From positions 1 to 47,400 of the forward strand of contig SCVO01000054.1 of assembly GCA_004322465.1 (NCBI GenBank): a DNA stretch of 47,400 nt, given 5' to 3'. The stretch is from Candidatus Nitrosotenuis sp. (lineage in GTDB: Archaea > Thermoproteota > Nitrososphaeria > Nitrososphaerales > Nitrosopumilaceae). Positions 10,174-18,886 of this stretch are shown here, piece after piece (the first letter of the stretch is position 1; each line of letters opens with the position of its first letter). The notes beneath the pieces were generated by a model. That model worked only from the letters and a program-made list of their open reading frames with translations. It had not been told where the DNA came from and ran no database searches. The translations under genes and the position numbers were made by a program.

Positions 10174-11238
10174 ATGGGCTCTCTTTTAAAATCAAGGAAA
10201 ATGCAAACGAAGATTCTTAAAATAAATCCAACAAGACCACAGATTTCAATGATAAGACAAGCTGTGCAACTAATAAGAAAAGGGGAAACGGTAGCATTTC
10301 CTACAGAAACAGTTTATGGACTTGGGGCAGACGCCCTGAATCCTTCCGCAGTAAAGAAGATTTTTGAGGCAAAGGGAAGGCCTGCAGATAATCCACTAAT
10401 AGTTCACATACAGGACAAAGAGGATCTCAAAAGACTTGCAAGCGATATTCCAGAAATAACGGAAAAAATAATTGAGAAATTCTGGCCGGGCCCACTAACC
10501 ATTGTTTTAAAAAAATCAAAAATTGTTCCAAAAATAACTACTGGCGGTCTGAATACAGTAGCAATCAGAATGCCAAAGAACAAAATTGCCAGTCTTTTGA
10601 TAAAAGAGGCAGGTATTCCATTGGCTGCCCCTTCTGCAAACTTTTTTGGCAGGCCAAGTCCAACTTTGGCAAAACACGTATCGGATGATTTGGGAGGAAG
10701 AATAAGCATGATCCTTGATGGAGGCAAGACAAAGATTGGGATTGAGTCTACCGTAATTGATCTGACAGGTAAGACTCCGATGTTGTTACGTCCTGGCGGT
10801 GTAACACTGGAGCAGATACAGAAACTTGTTGGAGCGGTCAAGATTCACCCCATGATCAAAGGGAAAAAATCAAAATTGATTCATCGCTCGCCAGGTATGA
10901 AATACAAGCATTACTCTCCAAATGCCAAAGTAATCCTAATCGAAGGCTCAACTCAAAACGTGAATAAGAAAATCTCACAGCTTGTAAGCAAATTCAAAAA
11001 ACAGCAAAAGCGCGTTGGCATAATGAGCACACAAAAGAATCGCATCTACAAGGCAGACATGACAAGATTTGTAGGCAGTAGTACTGACAAAATTGCCGCG
11101 AATTTATTCAGGTTGTTCAGAGAGTTTGACGCACAAAAAGTCGATATTATTCTTGTACACGGAATCAGCAAAAAAGGACTTGGGCTTGGAGTCATGAACA
11201 GAATAAGCAAAGCGGCACACAAGAAAATTAGAATTTGA
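10174..11238 (+). CDS. sua5: Threonylcarbamoyl-AMP synthase (Sua5/YrdC/YciO)
   Basis: GETVAFPTETVYGLGADAL...KGRPADNPLIVHI...PGPLTIVL...APSANFFGRPSPT plus C-terminal Sua5 domain. Confidence 0.95.
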   Translation: MGSLLKSRKMQTKILKINPTRPQISMIRQAVQLIRKGETVAFPTETVYGLGADALNPSAVKKIFEAKGRPADNPLIVHIQDKEDLKRLASDIPEITEKIIEKFWPGPLTIVLKKSKIVPKITTGGLNTVAIRMPKNKIASLLIKEAGIPLAAPSANFFGRPSPTLAKHVSDDLGGRISMILDGGKTKIGIESTVIDLTGKTPMLLRPGGVTLEQIQKLVGAVKIHPMIKGKKSKLIHRSPGMKYKHYSPNAKVILIEGSTQNVNKKISQLVSKFKKQQKRVGIMSTQKNRIYKADMTRFVGSSTDKIAANLFRLFREFDAQKVDIILVHGISKKGLGLGVMNRISKAAHKKIRI

Positions 11239-11241
11239 AAG

Positions 11242-11276
11242 TGTTGAATCTTGAGTTTTCATGATTAGATTCAACA
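11242..11276. terminator. Perfect 10-bp inverted repeat (TGTTGAATCT...AGATTCAACA, 15-nt loop) between sua5 and the tRNA
   Basis: Exact reverse-complement arms 11242-11251 and 11267-11276, directly after the sua5 stop. Confidence 0.5.
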
Positions 11277-11300
11277 AACAATAGTTTTATGAGAGAGGAT

Positions 11301-11372
11301 GCGGCCGCCGGGATTTGAACCCGGGTAACGGGCTTGGAAGGCCAGCGTACTACCAGACTATACTACGGCCGC
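11301..11372 (-). tRNA. tRNA-Gly (anticodon TCC)
   Basis: Reverse complement GCGGCCG...CTGGC-CTTCCAA-GCCCG...CCGGGTTCAAATCCCGG-CGGCCGC: 7-bp acceptor stem, 5-bp T stem with GTTCAAA loop, anticodon loop CTTCCAA; one T-C mismatch in the anticodon stem. Confidence 0.93.
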
Positions 11373-11394
11373 ACAAGAATGAAACCCCTGCTGC

Positions 11395-12063
11395 CTACAT
11401 AAAAACGGTTTTTTCGTACTCGTAGAGAACGCGTGCAATGACGACATGTGCCTCAAGCGGACTTGTGTCCACTGAAAATAGGTTGTCGATTCTCTTCTTT
11501 ACAGGATCGGAAAAATCCCCCTTTGGGAATGCGCCCACAACCAGACATGACTCTGAAGTGCAAGTTGCCGCAGCATCGCGGTATGTGCTTTTGATTCCTT
11601 CTGAGCTCAGACCAACTACGTTGTCCGGCTTTATTTTATCAATCAGATCAGAAAATGTCATGTTTTTGATTTCAAGCAATTTCTGTCCGTCGGATTTGAT
11701 GATTTTTTCTGCAAACAGCTTTTCCATCAAACCTGCGAATCGGTGATATGATTTTGGAAGATGCACGCCGGGTTCCACAGTTATTACTTTATCATCAAGT
11801 GTGTGAACATAAATGGAAATCTCATCCTCAAAGTAAAGTGGGATTGTACATGCTTCAAGCAAGCAAAAGTGAACCAGATCTGGCCTTCCCCTTTTGATTT
11901 CGTTTTTAATTCCCTTCATTGCCCCAAAATGCCAAGAATTGTCAAGTAGAATTTCGGATGGCCTTTTGCCCATTTTTCTTGCATGCGATACAACTGAATT
12001 ATGATGCTGCAGTTCCTTTGGAACGAGTTCAAGCGAGGCTTCTGCAATAACTAGCGATAACAT
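11395..12063 (-). CDS. nep1: rRNA small subunit pseudouridine methyltransferase Nep1 (EMG1)
   Basis: SLELVPKEL, LLDNSWHFGAMK, GRPDLVHFCLLEA, VHTLDDKVITVEPGVHLPKSYHRFAGLMEKL. Confidence 0.95.
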   Translation of the reverse strand: MLSLVIAEASLELVPKELQHHNSVVSHARKMGKRPSEILLDNSWHFGAMKGIKNEIKRGRPDLVHFCLLEACTIPLYFEDEISIYVHTLDDKVITVEPGVHLPKSYHRFAGLMEKLFAEKIIKSDGQKLLEIKNMTFSDLIDKIKPDNVVGLSSEGIKSTYRDAAATCTSESCLVVGAFPKGDFSDPVKKRIDNLFSVDTSPLEAHVVIARVLYEYEKTVFM

Positions 12064-12071
12064 TGCTAAGA

Positions 12072-13205
12072 TTAAGAATTCGCACTTAATTGTATTTGTT
12101 TTTTGATTTCATTCCAGCCTGATTTTTGTGTATCATCAGTTTTGATCAGTCCCGCATTACATGTGTATTTTGAGAGTCGTTCCTTTACGTATTCGTTGCC
12201 CCCAAGTCCTGAGCCGAGCCCGATTGTGATTTTTGGCGAGGGAAAGTTTTGTTCGATTCCGCACGTTCCCTCTGGCCTATCATACTGCCTGTACCAAGTA
12301 AAGAACTCAAATTTTGACGCATTTTTTCTGTAAAAGTCGTATGACTCTGATATGAATTTAGTCTGGTTTTGCTCACTGCCATGTACAAAATCAGATGTGC
12401 TCCAGCTTATCTCAAAGATGCCAACTTTTTTGTCAGGCACCAAATCCAGTGCCTTTTGTAGGTCTTTTTGTGCGTCCTCTGGCGTTTTTGAAATATCGTT
12501 CAGTCTGTCAACTGGGAGGTATGTAAATGCCACAAAGTCCCCCACATTAACATCAGATACGTAATGATCCAGATCCTTGTTTACTATGTTGTTTAGTGAA
12601 AACGCGTTTCCAAACTGGACGTTTGGATGTTTTTGCTTTAGTTCTGCGTATACATTGTTAAAGAATTCCTTGTATTGTTCCACATTGCCGTTAGCATCGT
12701 TAAAGTAAGAATCGAGCTCTCCTCCAATTATCACATGATCAATCATATCATATCTATTTAGAATAGTGTCTAGTGTTTTTACTAGGTTTTTCTCTAGGGT
12801 TTGTCCAAGAGCTGGCTGCCCCATCCAGTCTGGGTATGGCCCGATAATTCGTCCATTAACTACAGAAAAGTAAAGTGTCACTGCAAGGCCATTCTGCTTG
12901 TTTAGGTCCATCAGGATATCAGTGTCTTTCCAGTTGTACTCGTCTTTTTGCGGCTCTATGTGATTCCAGAAAAGATACATGTTGTTTCTTCCAATTCCTG
13001 TGAGAGACGCCTCAGAATACACTTTCTTTAGCTGATCCAATGTTACTTGATTAGATGGTGGATTTATGACAATTCCGAGTTTTTCGTTGTGACTAGTCTG
13101 AATTGGTTCTGGTGGTGAATTTGGTGGAGAGTTTGGTAGTAAGACCAAAACTGCCATTGCTATTACAACAGCTACGCCAATTGCCCCAAGGATTTTTTTG
13201 TCCAC
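12072..13205 (-). CDS. Membrane-anchored extracellular TIM-barrel (glycoside-hydrolase-like) protein
   Basis: N-terminal TM; GIGRNNMYLFWNHIEPQKDEYNW...GLAVTLYFSVVNG...IDHVIIGGELDSYF...VGIFEISWST resembles a glycosidase (beta/alpha)8 layout. Confidence 0.6.
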   Translation of the reverse strand: MDKKILGAIGVAVVIAMAVLVLLPNSPPNSPPEPIQTSHNEKLGIVINPPSNQVTLDQLKKVYSEASLTGIGRNNMYLFWNHIEPQKDEYNWKDTDILMDLNKQNGLAVTLYFSVVNGRIIGPYPDWMGQPALGQTLEKNLVKTLDTILNRYDMIDHVIIGGELDSYFNDANGNVEQYKEFFNNVYAELKQKHPNVQFGNAFSLNNIVNKDLDHYVSDVNVGDFVAFTYLPVDRLNDISKTPEDAQKDLQKALDLVPDKKVGIFEISWSTSDFVHGSEQNQTKFISESYDFYRKNASKFEFFTWYRQYDRPEGTCGIEQNFPSPKITIGLGSGLGGNEYVKERLSKYTCNAGLIKTDDTQKSGWNEIKKQIQLSANS

Positions 13206-13252
13206 TAGTTCTGCTTTTAAAAATGATAGTAAAAAGAGTTATGATACTATGG

Positions 13253-15922
13253 TCAGCCTGACGTACAGCCGCTATAGCCACACTCTATGCAGATGCTACA
13301 CCCCTCAACGAATACCAAGTTATTCTTGCATGTTGGACACAATCTTTCTTCTCTTACTTCCTCTATGATTGGCGTTTCCATCATTTGCTCATCAGGAATT
13401 TTCAGCTCCAGTGCCTTGTTGACCTGGTTTCTGACATATTGGTTCTTGATGCTCTTTTTGATGTATTCACGCAGGTGTGTGCTTGGCGATACGTCGAATG
13501 TTTTTTCTGCATTTTCGCTTGTCATGTGAAGTACCTGAGTGTGCCTTGAGCCATCTCTGTATACGGTGATTCCCTTTAGTCCAAGCTCGTGTGCAAGAAG
13601 ATATGCAGCCTTGACATCTTCTGCTGAGACGTCACTTGGCATGTTAATTGTCTTTGAGATTGCGTTTCCAATCCACTCTTGCCATGTTGCCTGCGCCATT
13701 AGGTGATCGGACCAGTGTATGTCCATTGCAGTGACAAAGATGTTCTGAATCCATTCTGGGATTTCTGCCAGACCGCGAACAGAACCATAGTTATCTGCTA
13801 TTTTTGCCAAGAGTTCGTCACTGTATAATCCGTTTTCTCGCAACACCTGTTCGAAGATCTTGTTGGTATAGAAGAATCGCCCAACGGTTACTCGTTTCTC
13901 AAATACAAGCGCAAACGTTGGCTCCATTCCGTTCGTACAGTCCGCAATCATGGAAAGCGTTCCCGTAGGCGCAACTGTAGTGGTAAGCACGTTTCGTATT
14001 CCGTGTTTTTGGATGTTTGTGATTAGTGCGTCCCAGTCGTAGTAATGCTCGCCCTTTTGCTTTTCATAATAGCCTGCTACTGGAATCTTGCCTTCAGGAT
14101 ACTCTGTTTTTGAGCACAGATCAAACTCGCCCCTTGATCTTGCAAGAGCAATACTTTCTTCCATGGAATAGTATGTTAGTGCCTCAGCAAGTTTTGATTG
14201 GAATTCATAGCCTTCCTTTGAGTTGTACGGGATTCTCAGCTTGTACAGAAGATCGGCTACTCCCATCACACCGAGTCCTATCCTTCTTGATTCTTTGGAT
14301 GCCTTGTCAATTTCCGGCACTGGATAGTGATTCATGTCTATTACGTTGTCAAGGAATCTTGTTGTCTTGCGAATTGTCTCCTCATATCTTTGCCAATCAA
14401 ATTCGAATTGGCCATCTGCCTTTCTTTTCACAAGATTTGCAAGATTAATTGATCCTAGGTTGCATGATTCGTATGGATAGAGACTTTGCTCTCCACATGG
14501 ATTTGTAGCTCTGAGTGGCATTCCTCTTGCCTTTGCAAACACGTTGTACTTGTTGATGTTGTCAAAGAAGATCAGTCCCGGCTCTGCACTCTTCCATGCG
14601 GAAAGTGCAATCAGGTCGATTAGCTGATGTGCGTTTATCTCGCGAATTGGCACTCTGTCCCTTGAGCTTCTCAGAGTGTACTTGCCATCCTTGCTGTCCA
14701 CCACTGCAGACCAAAAGTCTTCCCAGATTCCAACGCTGACATTAAAGTTCTCAAGTATTCCGGCTTCTGTTTTGTTTGTGATGAATTTTTCAATATCTGG
14801 ATGCCATACTTCGAGGATTCCCATGTTTGCGCCTCTTCTTTTGCCACCCTGTTTGACTACCTCAGTTACGGTGTTGATGATGTTCATAAAGGAGACTGGG
14901 CCAGATGCTACGCCTGATGTGGATGCAACAATATCTCCTTCGTGCCTTAGGTCAGAGTAGTTGATTCCAACGCCCCCTCCGGATTTGAATATGAGGGCTG
15001 CATCGGATGTTGACTTCATTATATCGCCCATGTCATCAGGCATGCCAAGCACAAAGCATGCAGATAGTTGTCCTAGACGTCCACCTGCATTCATCATGGT
15101 TGGCGAGTTTGGCAAAAACTCTTGCTCTGTCATTAGAGAATAGTATTCTTGTATTCTGTCTGCATAGTTGTCAAACTTTTTAGCTGCAAGCAAGGTGAGC
15201 ACTTCTTTGAAGCTCTTCTTCATTTGTCCTCTGCTTGCAAGATAGACATAGTGGTTAATGAGTCCCCTAAAGTGCCACTTGTTCAGATAATAGGTTCCAA
15301 TCTTGAACTTGTAATCAAAGTCATCAAGCTTTGCAAGATATTTTTTAGCTTCTTCTGTGTCTTGTGTTATGCCTCCTTCTCTTGAGAAGACCTCATTATC
15401 ATACATGATGTCTCCAAGTGCAACAAGGACTGCCACTCGCTCAAACATTTGGCCGGGGCTTTCAGTGATTTCGCTTTTGTTGTTTCTCATCAAATATCTG
15501 GATGCCAGAACACGCAGGCAGTTAAGATCGAATGTCTTTGAAACATTATCAAGTGATTTGGTGTTTAGAACTTTCATTTTGTCCTCTCTTACTTTTCTTC
15601 TCTCATGTCGGTACAAAATGTAGGACTTTGCGATTTCGCCGTAGCCCTTTTCAATTAAGGTAGATTCAACCATGTCTTGCACATCCTCGACTGATGGCGG
15701 ATGTGATGCCGAAAATCCTTGCTGTATTAGCTTGTTTAATACACCATTTGTAAGATCCTCCGCAATTTTACGGTCTGCCTTACCTGTTGCGACTAGTGCT
15801 TTATAGATCGCATTTGTAATTTTTTCTTTATTAAAGTTGGTTATTCGGCCATCTCTTTTCTTAACGTCAATGATCGAACTCTCTATTTGTGAAAAATCTG
15901 TTGTCATTTCTTCTCCCCTCAC
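13253..15922 (-). CDS. nrdJ: Adenosylcobalamin-dependent ribonucleotide reductase (class II); start may be Met at 15907
   Basis: N-terminal ATP-cone, LPNSPTMMNAG, ATNPCGEQSLYPYESCNLGSINL, APTGTLSMIADC, C-terminal CPTC...CIECGYSGCTSG. Confidence 0.95.
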   Translation of the reverse strand: MRGEEMTTDFSQIESSIIDVKKRDGRITNFNKEKITNAIYKALVATGKADRKIAEDLTNGVLNKLIQQGFSASHPPSVEDVQDMVESTLIEKGYGEIAKSYILYRHERRKVREDKMKVLNTKSLDNVSKTFDLNCLRVLASRYLMRNNKSEITESPGQMFERVAVLVALGDIMYDNEVFSREGGITQDTEEAKKYLAKLDDFDYKFKIGTYYLNKWHFRGLINHYVYLASRGQMKKSFKEVLTLLAAKKFDNYADRIQEYYSLMTEQEFLPNSPTMMNAGGRLGQLSACFVLGMPDDMGDIMKSTSDAALIFKSGGGVGINYSDLRHEGDIVASTSGVASGPVSFMNIINTVTEVVKQGGKRRGANMGILEVWHPDIEKFITNKTEAGILENFNVSVGIWEDFWSAVVDSKDGKYTLRSSRDRVPIREINAHQLIDLIALSAWKSAEPGLIFFDNINKYNVFAKARGMPLRATNPCGEQSLYPYESCNLGSINLANLVKRKADGQFEFDWQRYEETIRKTTRFLDNVIDMNHYPVPEIDKASKESRRIGLGVMGVADLLYKLRIPYNSKEGYEFQSKLAEALTYYSMEESIALARSRGEFDLCSKTEYPEGKIPVAGYYEKQKGEHYYDWDALITNIQKHGIRNVLTTTVAPTGTLSMIADCTNGMEPTFALVFEKRVTVGRFFYTNKIFEQVLRENGLYSDELLAKIADNYGSVRGLAEIPEWIQNIFVTAMDIHWSDHLMAQATWQEWIGNAISKTINMPSDVSAEDVKAAYLLAHELGLKGITVYRDGSRHTQVLHMTSENAEKTFDVSPSTHLREYIKKSIKNQYVRNQVNKALELKIPDEQMMETPIIEEVREERLCPTCKNNLVFVEGCSICIECGYSGCTSG

Positions 15923-16119
15923 TAGGTGATATTAAATTGAATATAACTGTGATTACCAAAAAATTCAGATTTTAGCTCAACAATGTTTACACCGTTACGA
16001 GAAATTTCACAATAGTCAGTCGTGGGCGTGAAAACGAAATCAGTTAATTTCATACAAGATCGTTTTGGCAACTAGGATTAGCTTTTATCTCACAAAGATA
16101 GGTCTTGCGGATTTCGGAT

Positions 16120-18222
16120 TCAGCTTACAATGTACGGAGACTTGCACAAAGGACACTTGTCAAAGAGTTTTTCGTCCTTGAATCCGCAGTTTCCGCAAAT
16201 TGGAACCTCTTTTAGAGGCCTAAACGAGCCTAGTAGATCGCCTGCCTTTTCTATTGACTTTTTGATCTCGTCCACTTTGGCGTCTTTTTCAAATTTGAGG
16301 CGTACAAGTAGCCCCCCGTTTAGGATTTTGGCTATCTTGTTGGCCTCAGCAATCTTGTCTGTTTTTACGCTCATGGAATCAAGCTCTGAGGCGGCAAGTA
16401 CCACTCCCTCTGAATAATTCTCCCCGTCAAGGGATCTGTTAACTGACATCTTGCCATATTTTTCGCCGTCCAGTGATCCAAATCTTGGAGTTCCGTCACT
16501 TTCAGTCATTGTGACTACGACTAGATCTCCCATTTCTTTGCCCTTCTTTTCTGCCACATCCACGGCAGTTTGGATGACTTTGTAGATTATTTCTTGGCCT
16601 TCTTTTTGATCGTTGTACCCAAGTATGTTGAATACAGCTTCGTGCAGCCCCACCAGATTCACAACCAGACATACGGAGCTTCTCTGCATGTATTGGGTGT
16701 TTGCTGCAAGCACGGGATTTAGTCCGCGTCTTGTAAGATCAGAAATGTCTTTCTTACGAAGGGACATTGCGGAAAGCGCAGGTTTCATCATTAGTGCAAG
16801 ACGTGCCCTGAAGTAAGTTTCGTCTTTGTTTGACTCAAATGCGAGTCTTGGCAGATTAATTGTAAGAGATTGTAAATTGATCGATGATGTGCTGTTTTTT
16901 GCTTTGACACGTATTATTCCGCTGTATGAGGTTTCATCTTTTGAGAATTGTACTTTGCCTCCAAGAGAAATTATTTCTGCGACGATATCTGAGACGTCTG
17001 CAACTTTGTTGTTCGCATAGTCAATTATGAGACCGATCTGCGGGACGGGGGTCATTTTGATATAATTTTTGTATGCCGAGAGAATCGTTTGTACAAGTTT
17101 TGGTTCTATGCCAAGCTGAATTCTAAAAGATACCAAAGTTGGCTCTCTTGTGTATTTGGAAGAAACAGACGAGGTTGCGAATGCGCCGACCAGTTTTTCC
17201 TCAAGTTCGGCGATGTTTTTTGCATGCTTTGAGCAAATTTGCACCAGACCATCCATGATAACCTCCCTTGATGCCTCCTTTGAAGCTAGGGATATCATCA
17301 TGGATAAAGACGACATGAGGTTGTCCAGCGTTTTGATAGTAGCAATTCTGGTGACTCCTAGGAATTTGCCCTTGAGGTCTATGCCATCCTCAATTAGTTC
17401 TTTCAAGTTAAAGAATATTGTATCTGGGAGTAACGACCAGATTCCTGGGTTTGATATGTGTATGTCGCCGGAAAGGTGGGAATCTGCAACGTCCTTTGGC
17501 AGCGTATTTAGGATTAGGTTTTCTGCAAATACTGTTTGCCCTGCTTTGAAGAACAGTCCCTGTGCGCCGTTATCGACGTTATCTACATTGGTTATCATTT
17601 CTTGCACATCAAAAACAGGCATTCCAAGCCTTGCAAGCTTGTTTCTGTATTCTTCATGGCCATGCTCAAGTAGCACAGAATTAACCATTTCACGGATCAG
17701 CGAACCCGTGAGATAGGTGGTTTGGTACTTGTAGATTCGATTTTCTACCTCTTCGGTGATTTTTTGTGCCAATTCCAGTGGAAGGCTTCCTTCTCGTACT
17801 AGCGACTGGATGATTTTATGCGAGTTGAATTCTTCGATTGAGTCGTGCGATGTTCTGACGTACATCTTGCCACTTTCTATAATGGAGCGCTCTTCAATTT
17901 GTCTTGCAAGACTTAGGACAAGTTTTCCTAGATTTGTTATGGTGTAACGTCTTTCAGATTTATTGAGCGCTACAAGCGACTGTCTTAGTAGTTTTCTTAG
18001 ATGGTAAGCAAATTTTCCGCTTTCCTTTTTTGATTTGAATCCTGCAAGTGATTTTAATTCTGAATATGTTAACGGTCCTTTTGAGTTTAAGATTCGTAAA
18101 ATGTCAATTCGGTTAGGACTTGCCATTACAGAGAAGATCATTCTTACGCGCTTTGACGTAGACTGTAAAATGCCGCCACCCTTCTTTGGATCCATTGCGC
18201 CGGTGGACAGCTCTATGCTCAT
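16120..18222 (-). CDS. HTH (ArsR-like) + ATP-cone + NrdD-like domain + C-terminal zinc ribbon protein; no glycyl-radical motif seen
   Basis: N-terminal wHTH (MASPNRIDILRILNSKGPLTYSELKSL); ATP-cone (EEFNSHKIIQSLVREGSLPLELAQKITEEVENRI); NrdD-like LTINLPRLAFES and CLVVNLVGLHEAV; ends CGNCGFKDEKLFDKCPLCKSPYIVS*. Confidence 0.85.
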   Translation of the reverse strand: MSIELSTGAMDPKKGGGILQSTSKRVRMIFSVMASPNRIDILRILNSKGPLTYSELKSLAGFKSKKESGKFAYHLRKLLRQSLVALNKSERRYTITNLGKLVLSLARQIEERSIIESGKMYVRTSHDSIEEFNSHKIIQSLVREGSLPLELAQKITEEVENRIYKYQTTYLTGSLIREMVNSVLLEHGHEEYRNKLARLGMPVFDVQEMITNVDNVDNGAQGLFFKAGQTVFAENLILNTLPKDVADSHLSGDIHISNPGIWSLLPDTIFFNLKELIEDGIDLKGKFLGVTRIATIKTLDNLMSSLSMMISLASKEASREVIMDGLVQICSKHAKNIAELEEKLVGAFATSSVSSKYTREPTLVSFRIQLGIEPKLVQTILSAYKNYIKMTPVPQIGLIIDYANNKVADVSDIVAEIISLGGKVQFSKDETSYSGIIRVKAKNSTSSINLQSLTINLPRLAFESNKDETYFRARLALMMKPALSAMSLRKKDISDLTRRGLNPVLAANTQYMQRSSVCLVVNLVGLHEAVFNILGYNDQKEGQEIIYKVIQTAVDVAEKKGKEMGDLVVVTMTESDGTPRFGSLDGEKYGKMSVNRSLDGENYSEGVVLAASELDSMSVKTDKIAEANKIAKILNGGLLVRLKFEKDAKVDEIKKSIEKAGDLLGSFRPLKEVPICGNCGFKDEKLFDKCPLCKSPYIVS

Positions 18223-18284
18223 GATTATGGCTAGAGATCGGGACTAAATAAGATTTATGACTAGATTCTCATCGAACTTTTTGA

Positions 18285-18446
18285 TCAGTTTTTCTGGACA
18301 TCCATGGAAAACTCTGATGTTGAAAGCGTCTGACCACATGAGGGACACTTGTTGTTGTAGTGCTTCATGACATCTTTGATCGATTTGAGCATCTTCATGT
18401 TAGAGATCTTGCTTCCACACTTACCACAGATAACATCGACTGACAA
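18285..18446 (-). CDS. Small zinc-ribbon protein, 53 aa (below the ORF-track cut-off; TTG start proposed)
   Basis: Own translation: MSVDVICGKCGSKISNMKMLKSIKDVMKHYNNKCPSCGQTLSTSEFSMDVQKN*, with CxxC...CxxC. Confidence 0.75.
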   Translation of the reverse strand: MSVDVICGKCGSKISNMKMLKSIKDVMKHYNNKCPSCGQTLSTSEFSMDVQKN

Positions 18447-18516
18447 TGAAAACTAAGTTTTTTTGAAACTATTAAGAATCCTTTTTGAAATTTGTTAATT
18501 ACTCGGTAAATTTGAT

Positions 18517-18882
18517 TTACTGCTTTTCTAAGAGGATGCCACGATCATCATATCCAACAATCTTTATTTTTGATCCAATCGGGAGCTGAGATGGCGAGGC
18601 AATTTCACCCAAAAATCCCGAAATTCTAAGATCGTAGTCATCTATGTTCATTACAACCCATGCATATGGCGTGTATTTTTCAAAGCCTGCTGGAGGAACC
18701 GTGATTATCGTATATGTTGCAACTGTGCCTGTTCCATCAAGTAACTTGCCTTCAAACTCCTTGTGTCCACATTGTTGGCAGAAATAGACTGTTGCCAAAT
18801 GCAGATTTCCGCACTTTTTGCATTTTCTTGTAAGTACTTTACCTGCGTTGACTGCGTCTATGAATTCTTGCTTATTTGACAA
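18517..18882 (-). CDS. DUF35 OB-fold/zinc-ribbon acyl-CoA-associated protein (track ORF extends to 18936; TTG at 18882 avoids overlap with the thiolase)
   Basis: AGKVLTRKCKKCGNLHLATVYFCQQCGHKEFEGKLLDGTGTVATYTII rubredoxin-like zinc ribbon + OB fold. Confidence 0.88.
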   Translation of the reverse strand: MSNKQEFIDAVNAGKVLTRKCKKCGNLHLATVYFCQQCGHKEFEGKLLDGTGTVATYTIITVPPAGFEKYTPYAWVVMNIDDYDLRISGFLGEIASPSQLPIGSKIKIVGYDDRGILLEKQ

Positions 18883-18886
18883 GGTT

